This document shows positions 24,841 to 35,994 of a DNA stretch of 64,000 nucleotides, piece by piece. The position numbers and the translations under genes are program-made. Source of the stretch: Sipunculus nudus (lineage: Eukaryota; Annelida; Sipuncula; Golfingiida; Sipunculidae); NCBI GenBank assembly GCA_026874595.1, contig CM049309.1:19347576-19411575 (forward strand), in the 5' to 3' direction. Position 1 is the stretch's first letter. Each line of letters starts with the position of its first letter. The notes under the pieces are model-generated. The model was not told the DNA's origin and did no database searches. It was given only the letters and a program-made list of their open reading frames with translations.

Positions 24841-25845
24841 CTTATTTCCACTCCCCCTGGGGCAGTGGTAATAAGGGATGCTTATTTCCACTCCCCCTCA
24901 TCATAATAAAGGCTGGTGCAGTGTATAAATATTCTGGGAAGTATAAGAATTTTTCTTCTTAAAAGAATTTTTGCGAATGTGCCTAATAGTTTATTTATAC
25001 ACTATAATATTGAGTCATTATAGGTTCATCTATACAGCCTATATACTTTCACATTTGTGCCCTCAAAAAGGTTTCAGTTTTTACATTGTAATGCATTTCA
25101 AAGTGAAATTGTTACTGTATTATACATAAATTTAAAACATATACATGATCTGCTAGGATAAAACTTGCTGTTAAATTACCAGGTACATTCAAATTTCTGG
25201 TCAGATTTTTAAAGACAAATGATACTTGTCTGCAAATAGTTAAATTTTGTCAACAAGTTTGGTTTCATAATTTTAAAGGTTTATATATATTAGGCATTGG
25301 AACAAGCTTGCAGTAGCTTAAATAGGGTGGGAAATGTTTTGAAAACACTTGTTTCCTGGCTTTGTCCTTATCAGTTGATGGTTAGCACCTCATCAGTAGG
25401 GCCAGTCTAGAGTCTGTGTCTCCATATGCCCAGACTAAGTGTTGTCATCTCTTGGCTTAGTGCACAGGTAAAGCTTAAACAGTTGCACAGGACCATACAC
25501 TCTGGTTCACAACTTCATGAATTTATCTGACCACTAACTGATTTTATCCAAAACAATTTCAATCGCTTGACTTCGATGTCAGAATAAGTGAACTTTGTCT
25601 AAAAGAAACATAGGATCCAGACATATTGTAGTAATTAAAGACTGTTGTCACCAGTGTTGATCATTACAGGTAGGACAAATAACCAACTTCTGTTACATTC
25701 TATACATCCCACAGGGCTGATGAAAGTGAATTTCTTAATTTGCAAATATTTAACTTTTCTATTATATATAGGGTGTGGAAATAAGTATTCCTTATTTAAA
25801 CTTCCAGGGGGAGTGGAAATAAGCATCCCTTATTTCCACTCCCCC
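24841..25845. mobile_element. Foldback element with 40-bp self-palindromic inverted ends
   Basis: Arms at 24859-24898 and 25806-25845 are inverted copies with about two differences. Each arm is itself an interrupted palindrome (AGTGGAAATAAG, 5-nt spacer, CTTATTTCCACT; one mismatch in the left arm). Partial extra copies of the arm lie outside on the left (24841-24858) and inside on the right (25771-25805). The 0.9-kb centre is AT-rich without coding capacity. Confidence 0.75.
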
Positions 25846-25937
25846 ACGGAGCACTTCCTTTTAAAATTGTCAAGTAAAATCCATATTTTCCTGTGTGTCA
25901 ATGGGAACGTCAGTGAAGTGGTATTTTACTTGTGACG

Positions 25938-25956
25938 TTATGTGTGTGTGTGTGTG
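25938..25956. repeat. (TG)n microsatellite
   Basis: About nine TG units followed by a G-rich run. Confidence 0.85.
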
Positions 25957-26209
25957 TGGGGAGGGGGGCAAGGCTGAAAATACATACGGATAATACTCAC
26001 TGAGTACTTGAGACCAAACTTCGGACTTTTATAACTTGTATGTGTATATATTCATGATTATTACTGCAAACTTTCAGGCAAACTTAAAATATACGTACTC
26101 ATTCTGACATTACTGCATGCATGAACTCTTACTAAATAATAAATAGGTCGATATTATGCTTTCACTTTTTTCCTGTAATCTACCTGTTATTAAATAATTA
26201 AGCCTATTT

Positions 26210-26435
26210 ATCATAGCCATGTGCCCTTTGCCAGCAAAATGGATACCAACCCAGCAAGGACTGCCAAGAGCAAGTGGTTGTGCATTTCGCTTTTGATTCA
26301 AAGACACTACACTGGCCTGGCAACTTGCGGTGCTCAGGGCCCTGTGCCAGCAGGGTGTGGGGCCTTTCTTTGTCAGTCTTTGGCCTGTGCACACAGGTGG
26401 CCATGCCTGTGTGCTGTCAATCAAAGCAAAATTTA
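26210..26435. other. GC-richer block of unknown nature
   Basis: More GC-rich than its flanks and open in several frames on both strands (26110-26459), but the translations have no recognisable family. May be part of a mobile element; no second copy seen in the window. Confidence 0.35.
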
Positions 26436-26441
26436 ACAACA

Positions 26442-26729
26442 TTAGGCCATAAAAAATAAAAGGTATGGTTCTCAGGCATGGCCCGCATCAATTTATACCC
26501 CTGCGTCGAAAGTTTATATTTTGATTTTTTATCTTTCAAAAAGTTAAATAATACAAGTTATGTAGTGATTTAACCTGTTTAGCCAATAAATTTGTTATTT
26601 TCATGCTTTTCCCTGATCATATGACCTTTTATCGAAACATTCAAAAAAAGGTCAAAAATAAAATACCACCCGCCCACATTGATTTCTGAAAAAAGTGCTT
26701 GAGAACCATACCTTTTTTTTTGGTCTTAG
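26442..26729 (+). mobile_element. MITE with AAAGGTATGGTTCTCA inverted ends, copy A
   Basis: Left end ttaggccat..aaaggtatggttctcaggca; right end gcttgagaaccatacctttt..ggtctta. The interior (tttcatgcttttccctgatcat and others) matches the reverse complement of copy B at 26823-27167. Copy A is somewhat shorter, so it carries an internal deletion. Confidence 0.85.
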
Positions 26730-26822
26730 TTCTTGGTGACCCCCGCTGGACTTTGTATCTGTTTTGCCGGCAATTTATAGTAGTCTTCTTGTCATATAAG
26801 GCTGATGAACAAAGTGGAACCG

Positions 26823-27167
26823 TAAGGCCAAAATAAAAAAAAGGTATGGTTCTCAGGCACTTTTTTTCAGGAATCAATGCGGGCGGGCGCTTTTTTTATT
26901 TTAAATTTTTTGGTATGTTTCGTTAAAAATGTCAAATGATAAGGGAAAAGCATGAAAATAACAGTTTAATTTTGCTAAATAAGTAAAAGCACTACAAAAC
27001 AAAGGAAATTGTATGGTTTTATCTTCGTGAAAGAAATGTCGGAGGGGCAGCAGCTCAAAATTGGAAAGTTTTTATTGAAAATCAAAATAAAAATTTTTGA
27101 TGCGGGGGTTTAAAATTGATGCGGGCGGTGCCTGAGAACCATACCTTTAATTTTTTTTGGCCTAATC
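26823..27167 (-). mobile_element. MITE with AAAGGTATGGTTCTCA inverted ends, copy B
   Basis: Inverted full-length relative of copy A, about 95 bp away. Ends ggccaaaataaa..aggtatggttctcaggca and tgcctgagaaccatacctt..ttggcctaa. The pair together could fold into a long hairpin. Confidence 0.85.
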
Positions 27168-27282
27168 ACCTATTATTTAATAAGACAAGTACGGTGATAC
27201 CAGCCAAGCAAGGAATTCAAAAACTCATCAATGCTTTGAAAGAGTAGACACATTAAAAAAAGAGTAACTACCCTGCCCTTTG

Positions 27283-27402
27283 ATCTGTTAAAAGTAGCAT
27301 AAACCATATTCCCCATTTTAAATGCCTCTGTTAAACTCAAGCCAACTCTGTTAAAAGTAGCATAAACCATATTCCCCATTTTAAGTGCCTCTGTTAAACT
27401 CA
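27283..27402. repeat. Direct tandem duplication, about 57 bp
   Basis: ctgttaaaagtagcataaac..attccccattttaa.tgcctctgttaaactcaa occurs twice in a row with one difference in the shared block. Confidence 0.9.
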
Positions 27403-27404
27403 AA

Positions 27405-27598
27405 AAAACACCAATGTTTATTACTCAAAAGTCCATCAATGTTTATTACTTAAAAACCCATTAATGTTTATCACTCAATAACCCATCAATGTTAATTACT
27501 CAAAAACCCATCAATTTTTATTACTCAAAAACCAATGTTTATTATTAAAAAACCAATCAGTGTTTATTTCTCAAAACCCATCAATGTTTATTACCCAA
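27405..27598. repeat. Tandem array of about 25-bp units
   Basis: Seven or eight units of the type caatgtttattactcaaaaa with cccat links and a few length changes. Confidence 0.9.
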
Positions 27599-27637
27599 CG
27601 TGAAGAGTCTGTGGGCTTTTCTCTTGATGTTCCTGAA

Positions 27638-27639
<2 letters not shown>

Positions 27640-27671
<32 letters not shown>
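27640..27671. repeat. (TA)n microsatellite
   Basis: TA run of about 32 bp, followed by further AT-rich tracts. Confidence 0.95.
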
Positions 27672-27674
<3 letters not shown>

Positions 27675-28397
27675 AATAAATATATATATTTTTTTTTATA
27701 TACCTTGAGCTATATTCTGCTATTCATGAACTTACCTGGTAGTTTTCATGTTCCCTTACTTGCTTTTTTACTTTCATACTTTTCACACATATTTAGTTTG
27801 GTCATGAATAAATACTTCAAAACAGCTTTTTCTTGAAATTTAAAATACACACCACAAACATTCATAATGTTAAGAAACATTATTTGTTAAGAACCACATC
27901 ATTGATAAAAATGTGTCATGTTCAAGCCTCAGAATTTTACAAGGGTAAAAATTTCACAAATAGACCAACCCCGAATTACAACCACTTTTCTCAGTCCCCA
28001 TTAGGTAGTTGTAATTGTGGGTTCTACTTTGCAACTAGCAAACCAAATACATGGATGCAGTTCCATTATTGAATGGTATGAATCAGGATTCAGAAGGAAG
28101 GAGTGATCAGTAGTTTTCACATTTATTGGTAATTGAATGAGCAGCATCCAAACTACATCCAGCACAGACGTGGGAAATGTAAAATTCTCGCTTTAACCCA
28201 TGATTTCTCAGAATGGTTTGAGAAAAATGATGACACAGTGTTTTTACATTACAGATATTATCTTACTAAGTTTTCTTTGTATTTTGTATGGTTTTCAACA
28301 GTTTCTGCATAGATTAGTTTCTTAAGATATTTTAAATATTTAGAACTGACAAAGTATGTTGAGTCACAGATGTTGACTGGCTTTTTGCACTTCACAG
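27672..28397. other. FBXO28 upstream region or 5' intron
   Basis: No gene seen. An acceptor-like ctttttgcacttcacag ends at 28397, 14 nt before the FBXO28 ATG. Confidence 0.45.
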
Positions 28398-28411
28398 CTG
28401 TTACCTAAGAA

Positions 28412-28606
28412 ATGGAGGGAAGGAAAAGAGGGTTGACCCTGGATGACTGTGAGACACCTAGTAAAATAGCAAAAGGGGAAGAAGGGTCTGCATTTCCAGG
28501 GCCTCAGACCTGTCCAAAGCCACTGAAGATTGAAAGTCTTCCCACAGAACTATTAGAGAACATATTACAGTATTCCACTTACACACAGCTCACCAAAATC
28601 AGACTG
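28412..28606 (+). CDS. FBXO28: FBXO28 exon 1 (start, F-box first half)
   Basis: ATG at 28412 in gaaATGG context; 65 codons to KIRL, then donor gtaagt. It is the first in-frame Met, and the N-terminal 40 residues are low-complexity, as in other FBXO28 proteins. An acceptor-like cacag at 28393-28397 hints that the exon starts at 28398 with a non-coding exon upstream. Confidence 0.92.
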
Positions 28607-31600
28607 GTAAGTGAAATGAGATATCTGCACTACCAAAAATAATTTTCTCGAAAAGATCAATTTTCATGCCTGCTCCCTATAATTTCTTACCAAAAGAAAA
28701 AATATCTTGTTGCAAGAAAAATTTCCTTGGAGTGGTTAAAAAAAATTCTTTGTTGTTATAGAAATGAAAAAACTTCCATATGACAAGATAATTTTTCTTT
28801 CTATCAGAAAAAAGATATGGAAGAAATAATATCTTGGGATTTTTCCAATGATAAGATAGTATATCTTGTCTTAAGAAATTTTATATATATTTTCTTGACT
28901 TTATACATGCTGCCTGTATATCAAGAAACAAAATTTTGAGGATTTCTTGTCATGTGAAAATTTCCTTCAGATAAGAAATATAATCTTTTAAAGAAAATTA
29001 TTTTTATCCGTGTACATATATCCCACATCCACATAGTGCATGTGCTTGCAAATAACAAAATTAAATTTCTTTCTATATAAAAAAAAAAAATGAATACATG
29101 GCTTAGTAGGCATTTATGCTGGGCCCGTTAGCCTAACCTGAGTTGTGACACAAGTCATGCGGAGGAATGCATGGCAGTGGTCTTCAATCATGTTGCATTG
29201 ATATTGTGGTAAACACCCATAATCTTAACATTAGGCTACAAATGATGAATTAACTCAAAAGAATACGAACTGGAATTCCATCTCTATGGTAACAAGTCAT
29301 ATCCTGTGTCGCATACAAAATGGCTGTCATCCAGTAACCTATGTGATTCATGCTTGGTCAGAAATTCAACAAACATGCAAAGGGAGTTAAAAGTATGCGG
29401 AGCTAAAAAAGATATCTTCTCACTCATGGTAGGTGTTATTAGTAAGTATACTAAAAATCCTAATGATTGGTCTGGTTTATGTCAAGTGACAGCGTACTTG
29501 TAGGGCATGAGGCGTTGTAAAAAATGATGAAAATATTTGCGTCCTCTTAGAGCCTTAAACTGTGTTCCTTTTTGAAGGATGTAATGGCACTGACATTCCA
29601 GGATTTCACTGGCCATAGACATTAATGTCAGAGAGCCAGAATGACACTACCAGTAATTAATTCCTAGCCAGCATTTCACATTCCTCTTGTGTGCTGCCAT
29701 TTCTTGCATAGACTGAAACCTTGATGCTGCTAATAGCATGCCTTAATTAAGGGTACATCCCATTCAGTACATTCAGTACTTGACTGTTATGTCTATGTTT
29801 TACTTGGTTTTTAAAGTGATTTCTTACTTCATTAAAGGTGAACAGACAGTTCAAAGAGGCCTCAGACAACCTGTTAAACAGAGGATTTCATCAGACACAG
29901 TTACTGGTCACACAAAGACTGGCGAAACTGAAGGATGAAATGCCCCGGCGGGAGTCAGCAAGACACAAGCACCCCCTGGCGAGAGAATGCGACATCTTCC
30001 GATCAATTAATATTAAACTCTGTCTGCTCCGCATCAACATTTGGAAATATGTTCGTCAGAAGTCCTGTTGCTTCTTCCCAGGCCAGGTTAGATTTTATGT
30101 TTCACACTGTAGAAAAACTGTTTCTATAAATAAAGATGCACTAAATTTGAAACCATTTACTTCTAAACACCTTGTTTTTACTTTCAGTACTTGATAAAAA
30201 ATAAATTGGACTCAAAATAACATCATCAGTGAGTTATAAATAAATTTACTGACAGATTAAACATTTTTAAATCAGGATTAATGTTAACACTTTTTATAAA
30301 TCTGTTAACAGTTTTGCATCATTTGTTGAATATTTAACTTCTGTGCTTTTGGTCAGGTCCAAATTGAAATTACTGGTAGGCAAAAATAAAACCAACCAGT
30401 TAATAACATATGAGATTCTAAGCCATTAAAGCCAATTTTCTTCATTGATTATGGACTGCTACCAAACATATGCAATATTTTGCGCAACATGCAAGTTACA
30501 AAATAAATAAAATGGTTGTCTTACAGATATTGGATGAGATAAGACGCATCCAGCGGTATGTCCAGACCACAAAAGACTTGGATTACGCTTATATTGTCAC
30601 AACTGAACTTAGTGACCTCAGTCACATGGCCATTGATTTCTTCAGAGACCACATTCTGCCCACTCTGGTTAAGAAGGAGAACCACTCGGAGCACGTGTCT
30701 CCAACTGGTACGTAAATTATGTATTGTTCAAATAATCTTTACAGTAATACCTTGATTGACCACCAGCACCATCTAGTGATCATTGTATGAATATAAGAAA
30801 ATTCTTGTAAAGATGTTCATGCAGCTAAAATATTTTATTCCCCTGACCTAATATCAATGTTTTCATCAACAATTCTCATACAGTTTCCAATTCCTGATTT
30901 TTGTGAAAGAGAAATCAGCACAGATATCAGACCTTTGAGAATAGTAAGCCCCATCATTGAAGTAGAGTGGCAAGGAAAAAAAAATGAAGTTATAAATAGT
31001 AATTGATCTTGTATATTACTTGTAATTCAAAGACTGCTATTATAAATTATGTCAGATCTTTCAAATTACATGGCAATATAGTGAAAAAAGATTTCCAGTC
31101 TTTTGATGTTCACTTGGGTTCCTGTCCAATTGTTACAATTTTGCACACATATTATTATATATAATGAAATTATAGAATGACAGATATACTGCATGTATGT
31201 TATAGAATGATGTATATACTGCATGTATGTTATAGAATAATAGATATACTGCATGTATGTTATAGAATGATGGATATATTGCATGTATGTTATTATAGAA
31301 TGATGGATATACTACATGTATGTTAATTTATAGTGTGTTCACGAAAAAGGAACCCTTTTAAAACAGTAAAAATTAGCAAAATTTCAACCTTGTGAATATG
31401 AAGTCAACCCTAGTAGATTTTTTGTTTTGTGCTTTGTAGGAGACCACTACATGAAGTGTCTGTGTGGGAGCTGTAATATGACATTACCTCTAAGTATGAA
31501 GCTGGATCAGAGAGAAGTGGTCACTTCGAAGGCCACCGTACCTCGCATCCGTCACCCTCCGAGCAGAAGCAGACTTCAGAAACGATACAAGCAGTGTCGA

Positions 31601-31825
31601 AGAGACATCTTATCGCTACAAACTTCTCTGAAGCACTGTGTTAAAGTACTGAAGAAACAGTTCAGTAAAACTAAACTGTACGAAAGACATGTCCAGGAGC
31701 AAAACCGACAAATAGAAGTATTGACAAAAGAGCTTGAAGGGTGTAAAGCTGAGATTCGTGAACTGAAGGGCCTCGAGACAAACCAAATAATAACTGGCTC
31801 CAATCTGAAGAAAGATCAGCATTAA
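28412..31825 (+). CDS. FBXO28: F-box only protein 28 (FBXO28) orthologue, complete coding sequence in four exons
   Basis: Family knowledge: FBXO28 is a nuclear F-box protein that joins SKP1 and CUL1 as a substrate adaptor of an SCF ubiquitin ligase. Seen: exons 28412-28606, 29838-30086, 30527-30707 and 31440-31825 join in frame (phases 0, 0, 1) to 336 codons plus stop, near the 368 aa of the human protein. Residues about 41-80 form the F-box (ESLPTELLENILQY, then QLTKIRLVNRQFKE). Next comes the signature MPRRESARHKHPLARECDI, close to the human LPRRESERRNHSLARHADI, then CCFFPGQILDEIRRIQRYV and ISHMA-like SDLSHMAIDFFRDHILP. The last exon encodes a basic, then heptad-rich, coiled coil (RRDILSLQTSLKHCV to LEGCKAEIRELKGLE). 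The N terminus is shorter than in vertebrates, and the human basic tail RKSKRLR is absent. Confidence 0.95.
28622..29013. mobile_element. Palindromic MITE-like element in FBXO28 intron 1
   Basis: The left end aaaaataattttctcgaaaa and the right end, reversed, aaaaataattttctttaaaa are inverted repeats. The interior is rich in AAGAAATTTTC-like inverted short repeats. About 390 bp, no coding frame. Confidence 0.6.
29150..29310 (-). repeat. Interspersed repeat (relative of 19556-19735)
   Basis: Inverted relative of 19556-19735, in FBXO28 intron 1. Borders uncertain. Confidence 0.65.
29838..30086 (+). CDS. FBXO28: FBXO28 exon 2
   Basis: 249 bp, acceptor tcattaaag and donor gttaga. Phase 0 at both ends, 83 codons from VNRQFKEA to CCFFPGQ. 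The exon/exon boundary after PGQ falls exactly where human FBXO28 has PGK followed by VIDEIYR. The donor gttaga is weaker than the others but no alternative keeps the alignment. Confidence 0.92.
30087..30526. other. FBXO28 intron 2
   Basis: Unique AT-rich intron; no embedded feature seen. Confidence 0.6.
30527..30707 (+). CDS. FBXO28: FBXO28 exon 3
   Basis: 181 bp, acceptor ttgtcttacag, donor gtacgt. Enters in phase 0 and leaves in phase 1. Encodes ILDEIRRIQRYVQTTKDLDY and the conserved SHMAIDFFRDHILPTLVKK helix. Confidence 0.93.
31171..31323. repeat. 30-bp tandem array, 5 units, in FBXO28 intron 3
   Basis: Units tatagaatgat.gatatact then gcatgtatgt at 31171, 31201, 31231, 31261 and 31294 (the last preceded by a 3-nt insertion). 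The 30-bp period makes an open frame on the minus strand that is not a gene. Confidence 0.95.
31440..31825 (+). CDS. FBXO28: FBXO28 exon 4 (coiled coil and stop)
   Basis: Acceptor gctttgtag; the first codon is completed to Gly. It runs 128 codons to TAA at 31823-31825. It begins GDHYMKCLCGSCNMT, a Cys-rich piece (CLCGSC) without an obvious counterpart in the vertebrate protein, then a basic linker and a long coiled coil. Confidence 0.92.
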
Positions 31826-34014
31826 TCTCTTAAGACAAGATGGGATGACTCCTACCAGGGCTTAAAATTAGTTCATACCAGGGTTTGAAATTATAGCTGG
31901 AGTCTGCTGGGCAGTTGTTAGAGAGGTCTAACAAAATTTTTTTTAGCATTTGCCCACCTTGACTACCTGTATTATTTATTTTTACTGTATCTGATGAAGG
32001 CTGCATTTTTGCTGATATCACACAAGTAATTATTTGTTGCACAGTGATAGAATAATTTTGTTATCTGCTTAATTTGTATTCGAATGATCCTTTAGGAATT
32101 CAGACATTACAAAACACTAAAATGTGTAGAAAGTTGTTCAATACATTGTTTTTGAACAAATTTATGAAAACAGAATTTTTAAATAAGATTCTAGTAAAAT
32201 AAGTTGGGTGTCCCGTAAATTTTCTACATAGAACCCACTGAAATTTTTCTTTTACCCCGTCTGCATAACGATACTAATCATTTATCGTTTAATGTTTCTA
32301 ATCAGTGTGTGTGTTAACATAAATATGTTCAGTTTAATAATATTCTGTAAAAGAAATATTTTATGGCAATACATCAACAGTACTGAAATGTTTCTCCCAG
32401 TCATACTTAGAGGTAAAGGATCTGAGATTGTAAACTTTTCTGTTATCCAGGCTGATTAAGTTTTGATATAATGTTTATTCAGGTGTCATTCAGGACTCAC
32501 AATACAACGGATGTATGATTTCCAAGCTTATCAGGCCAGAATTTCAGTGTTCATGCAGCTTTTCACAGCTTTGGAAATCTTTGAAATAATTGCATTATTT
32601 GAGGCCTGCTCTGAAGTTTAATGGTCTTTGAGCTGATCAAGTTCAGCTTAAAGGGCCTATTCACATACCAGACATGTCATATAATCTTTAAATATATGAA
32701 TTCCTTTTAAGAATATTATGGTATCTGCCAAAGTCTCTTCTATATCAGTTTTTTACTGCTGTACATGAGAATGAGTACGCTTGTATCAGGCACGACCAGT
32801 GGTTCAAAACGTCAACATAGCATGCATACCATCTGAAGAATCAAGATTTTCAAGCTTCAAATAGTGTTTCTTCTTTCATGTTTCTTCTCTTTGAGAGTTG
32901 TTGTGCATGCGCAAGATCACATAACTGGTTTCACAGTGTTGTTTTTGTTAACGGGTAAATGTGGACTGTGTTTACTCACACACACAACCATTATGCTTAA
33001 AACAGGTGAGTTTGAGATAGCAAGGATGGTTTTTTACTGGAAGACATTTGAGTTCATTTAAACTGAACTTACAGTGTGAGATAATACATATACATGTATT
33101 ATTATTAATGATTATGTACCTTCAGTATATGTGCATCTGGTTATCATATACTATTTAAAAGGTTAATCAATTATTATGCTGTCATATAGAGATCAGTCAG
33201 GCTATTTTGCAAGAAGTGATTACAGGTGTGTTCCAGTTTTTCTGTTGTATTTTATTGTTGATTCTTTTATTATGTTAACTGACTTGTAGTGAGGGGTCTC
33301 TGTGTGTCATGTGCCTCTGTAGATATTCTGTGATATTCTGTATCATGGCTATTATGTAACCGGAGATGCATGTATCCTTTGCCCTGCTCCTGGATTTTGA
33401 TTACTGCAGTTTCCACCAGAGGCATTAATAAATAGCCACCACCTGTCAGAAGTCAATACACACACCCTCACACAAAGACTTGACTGATACACACTTGTAT
33501 ACACTTCAATACACACACCCACACAAGGTCTCGAGAGCTGATCTGGCTTACTTGTTTTTTTTTTAGCTGTTGTGCTGGTTATTACCTGGAAAATAGAATT
33601 ATGTCTGATGTGACATTTCATCAGGTTAACAATATCAGAAAATATGTGTTTACCAGTATTATGACATACATGTATTATGTGAATACATTGATTATAAAGT
33701 AATCAGGAGGTATTCTGGATCACCAAAAAATACAAGTCCATCAAACTGGTAAGCTGGAACAGCTTTCTATTGCATCGAGACATGCACATTCATACCAACA
33801 GACACATACACAGACCATGCAGACATGCACACACAACAGGCAGGCATACCCTTGTATGACAAAAAACAAATGTACACAAGCATGAATGGCCTGATGTGGC
33901 TTACTCTTGTTATGGCCTACCACTAATTTCTGTTGTGAACTACAAATAATTCATCATTTTTCAATTAGACCAATGAATGTATACAGACGTATAAACGTGC
34001 CATGTTTACTAACA
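31826..34014. other. FBXO28 3' UTR and intergenic
   Basis: The stop codon is followed by AT-rich DNA. No AATAAA lies in the first kilobase, so the poly(A) site is not placed. Short CACACA-rich patches at 33460-33520 give spurious Cys/Val-rich minus-strand frames. Confidence 0.45.
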
Positions 34015-34150
34015 ACTTGTACATAAACCAGCTCATACCTCAATCACAGAGATGTTATAAGTGCTTTTCTTTACAGGATTTGCCTGAAGTTCATTGTTAT
34101 ATATGCAGAGTAAGCAAAAAATCACATAAATTCTAAGAAAAGGTAGGGGG
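34015..34150. repeat. Dispersed repeat, copy 3 of 3
   Basis: Related to 14830-14990 and 15600-15790 (cttgtacataaacc, atcacagag, agtaagcaaaaaatcacata). Confidence 0.55.
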
Positions 34151-34994
34151 ATAGTTGGCTTTAAGTTGCATGAAGCCAAAACACACAAACATCTTGCATA
34201 AACACAGACATACATTTGAGTGCATGTTATTTTGTCTCTTTTTGTATAAATTTTTATAATAATTACTGTGGTTGGCTTCATATTTGCTAGGCTAAATTTT
34301 TATGATTTTCACTTTTTCACGAGGGTTGGATTTTCACAATTGTACCATGCAGTAACTTATACAGTGCTCACATCACATTATTTGACGAGGACCAACGAAA
34401 ACAAGTAGAAATTCTTATCTCGATTAGGCAGATAATATGAAAGATTTGATATTATTTATAATATAATTTATTATTAATTATAAGTAACAAAATATAAACT
34501 AGCGTCATTTAATAGTTTAATTTTTATCTGTTTTAAATGACTGTTCACCATTTGTAGATGAGACGTTATTCACAAAAGTTTAATTTTTGTGTTAATTTTT
34601 CTTTTGCGAATATAGCGTATTTGAAATCCTCCTGAACAAAAGACAGCCATAGTATTTATTATTACAAACAGCTTATGTTGTTACATGTACATTCAATTAC
34701 ACTTTTAAGGTTGCCAAACTGTAGTTTGTTGTGTTGAAAAGCATATTTATTCTTGTGGTATCTCTTTTTATCCTGCAGTTTACTTCTGAGCAGTGTTTGA
34801 CAATATGTGATAATTGATCTGTTATTATACTAGAAGTCATACTGAAACACATTTGGCCAAAATGTTAACCATTGTTTGGTGCTTGTCAAGTATTTTCAAG
34901 AAAATAAACATTAATAACTATGACTCATTATTTGTTTTTATTAAGCACACAATGTACCATGGCCACTGGCATCCTGCAAAGTTTAAGGGAAAAA

Positions 34995-35994
34995 CAAGGG
35001 ACCCATGGGTCACATCACTCAGCTGAATTTGGAAAATACTAATTAGTAACTTCAAAATATTTTTATTTCTTTTGGTTTTTCATGTATATTATCATTAGAA
35101 AAGCTATGAGAAAATGGTCTGCTAAAATGAAACTCGGTAAATTATAGAATAATGGACATGAGCTAAACCATTTAATGATGCACCAAGGGAACAAATAGGC
35201 CTACGGTAAGTGTTATATAAAAGTAACATTTCATAAACAAATAATGCATTGATAACAAATACTAAGTTAACAGTGTTATTCACACCTAGGCCCAGCCAAC
35301 TTTAAGAGATATGAATGAAATGCTACAAAGTATTTATATCTTCTTAAATCTTGACAGTTAGCACTTACATTAGATCCCAATATCTTATTACATTTGAAAA
35401 TTAGGATTAAATTCCTGAATTATTTTTCTTTAAAAAATCAAAATTGTCCAAGTCTCATCAAAAAGAATTTATTTAACATTTAAATTATAAGATTCATCTT
35501 GTTTATTAGTCTTGTTCATTGAAGGGGTGGGTGGGGGGAGGGGTCTCCGTTGTTACTGCTCTTTGCTGAAAAAAAGTTAATTTTAAGATTCATCTAGTTC
35601 ATGGTACAGGTCTGTCAACAGAATGGGGTGGGGGTGGGGGTGGGGGGGGGGGGGGGGGAGTTGCCAGAAAAAAAAGTCACCAAAGTGGACTGCATGACTA
35701 TGTAAGGGAATACAACAAGAGCCTCAAAAAAATTTCAATAACTAGCCTTTGTATTACTAAAAAAAGTCCCTACCTTTATCACTTTTGGTCTTAAGTGACC
35801 AAATATCTTTCCTGATTTTTTTACAAAGTCCATTATGTTTGGGCCCATAACTTTTAAATTTAATAATACTGACTTAATTTCTGGCATGTACATAGGAAAT
35901 ATATAGAGGAATATTTATGGTAAATATGAAGAAAACCAGATGAGTGGTTTTGATATTAGGCAGTCCTGAAGTATGAAAATACATTTCTAATAAA
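34995..35994 (+). mobile_element. Family Q element, 3' part replaced by family R element
   Basis: Starts gggacccatgggtcac, then ctcagctgaa near 34998. It follows the copy at 3657 closely (gcacc..gggaa.aaat, cctaggcccagccaacttta, G-rich tract 35625-35659), with an internal deletion. It ends in gtatgaaaatacatttctaa right where the CTAG terminus of family R begins at 35995. Confidence 0.7.
35625..35659. repeat. G-rich microsatellite
   Basis: GGGGT units, then an uninterrupted G run, at the position equivalent to 4396-4447 in the related copy. Confidence 0.9.

Noticed and set aside
26110-26459. Open frames of 60-110 codons on both strands
   Set aside because: No recognisable domain, no splice context and mutual overlap; probably from base composition or an old repeat.
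31066-31284. Minus-strand open frame with MQYIHHSITY repeats
   Set aside because: Product of the 30-bp tandem array in FBXO28 intron 3.
33352-33923. Cys/Val-rich minus-strand frames near CACACA tracts
   Set aside because: Low-complexity translation of CA-rich DNA; no start context or domain.
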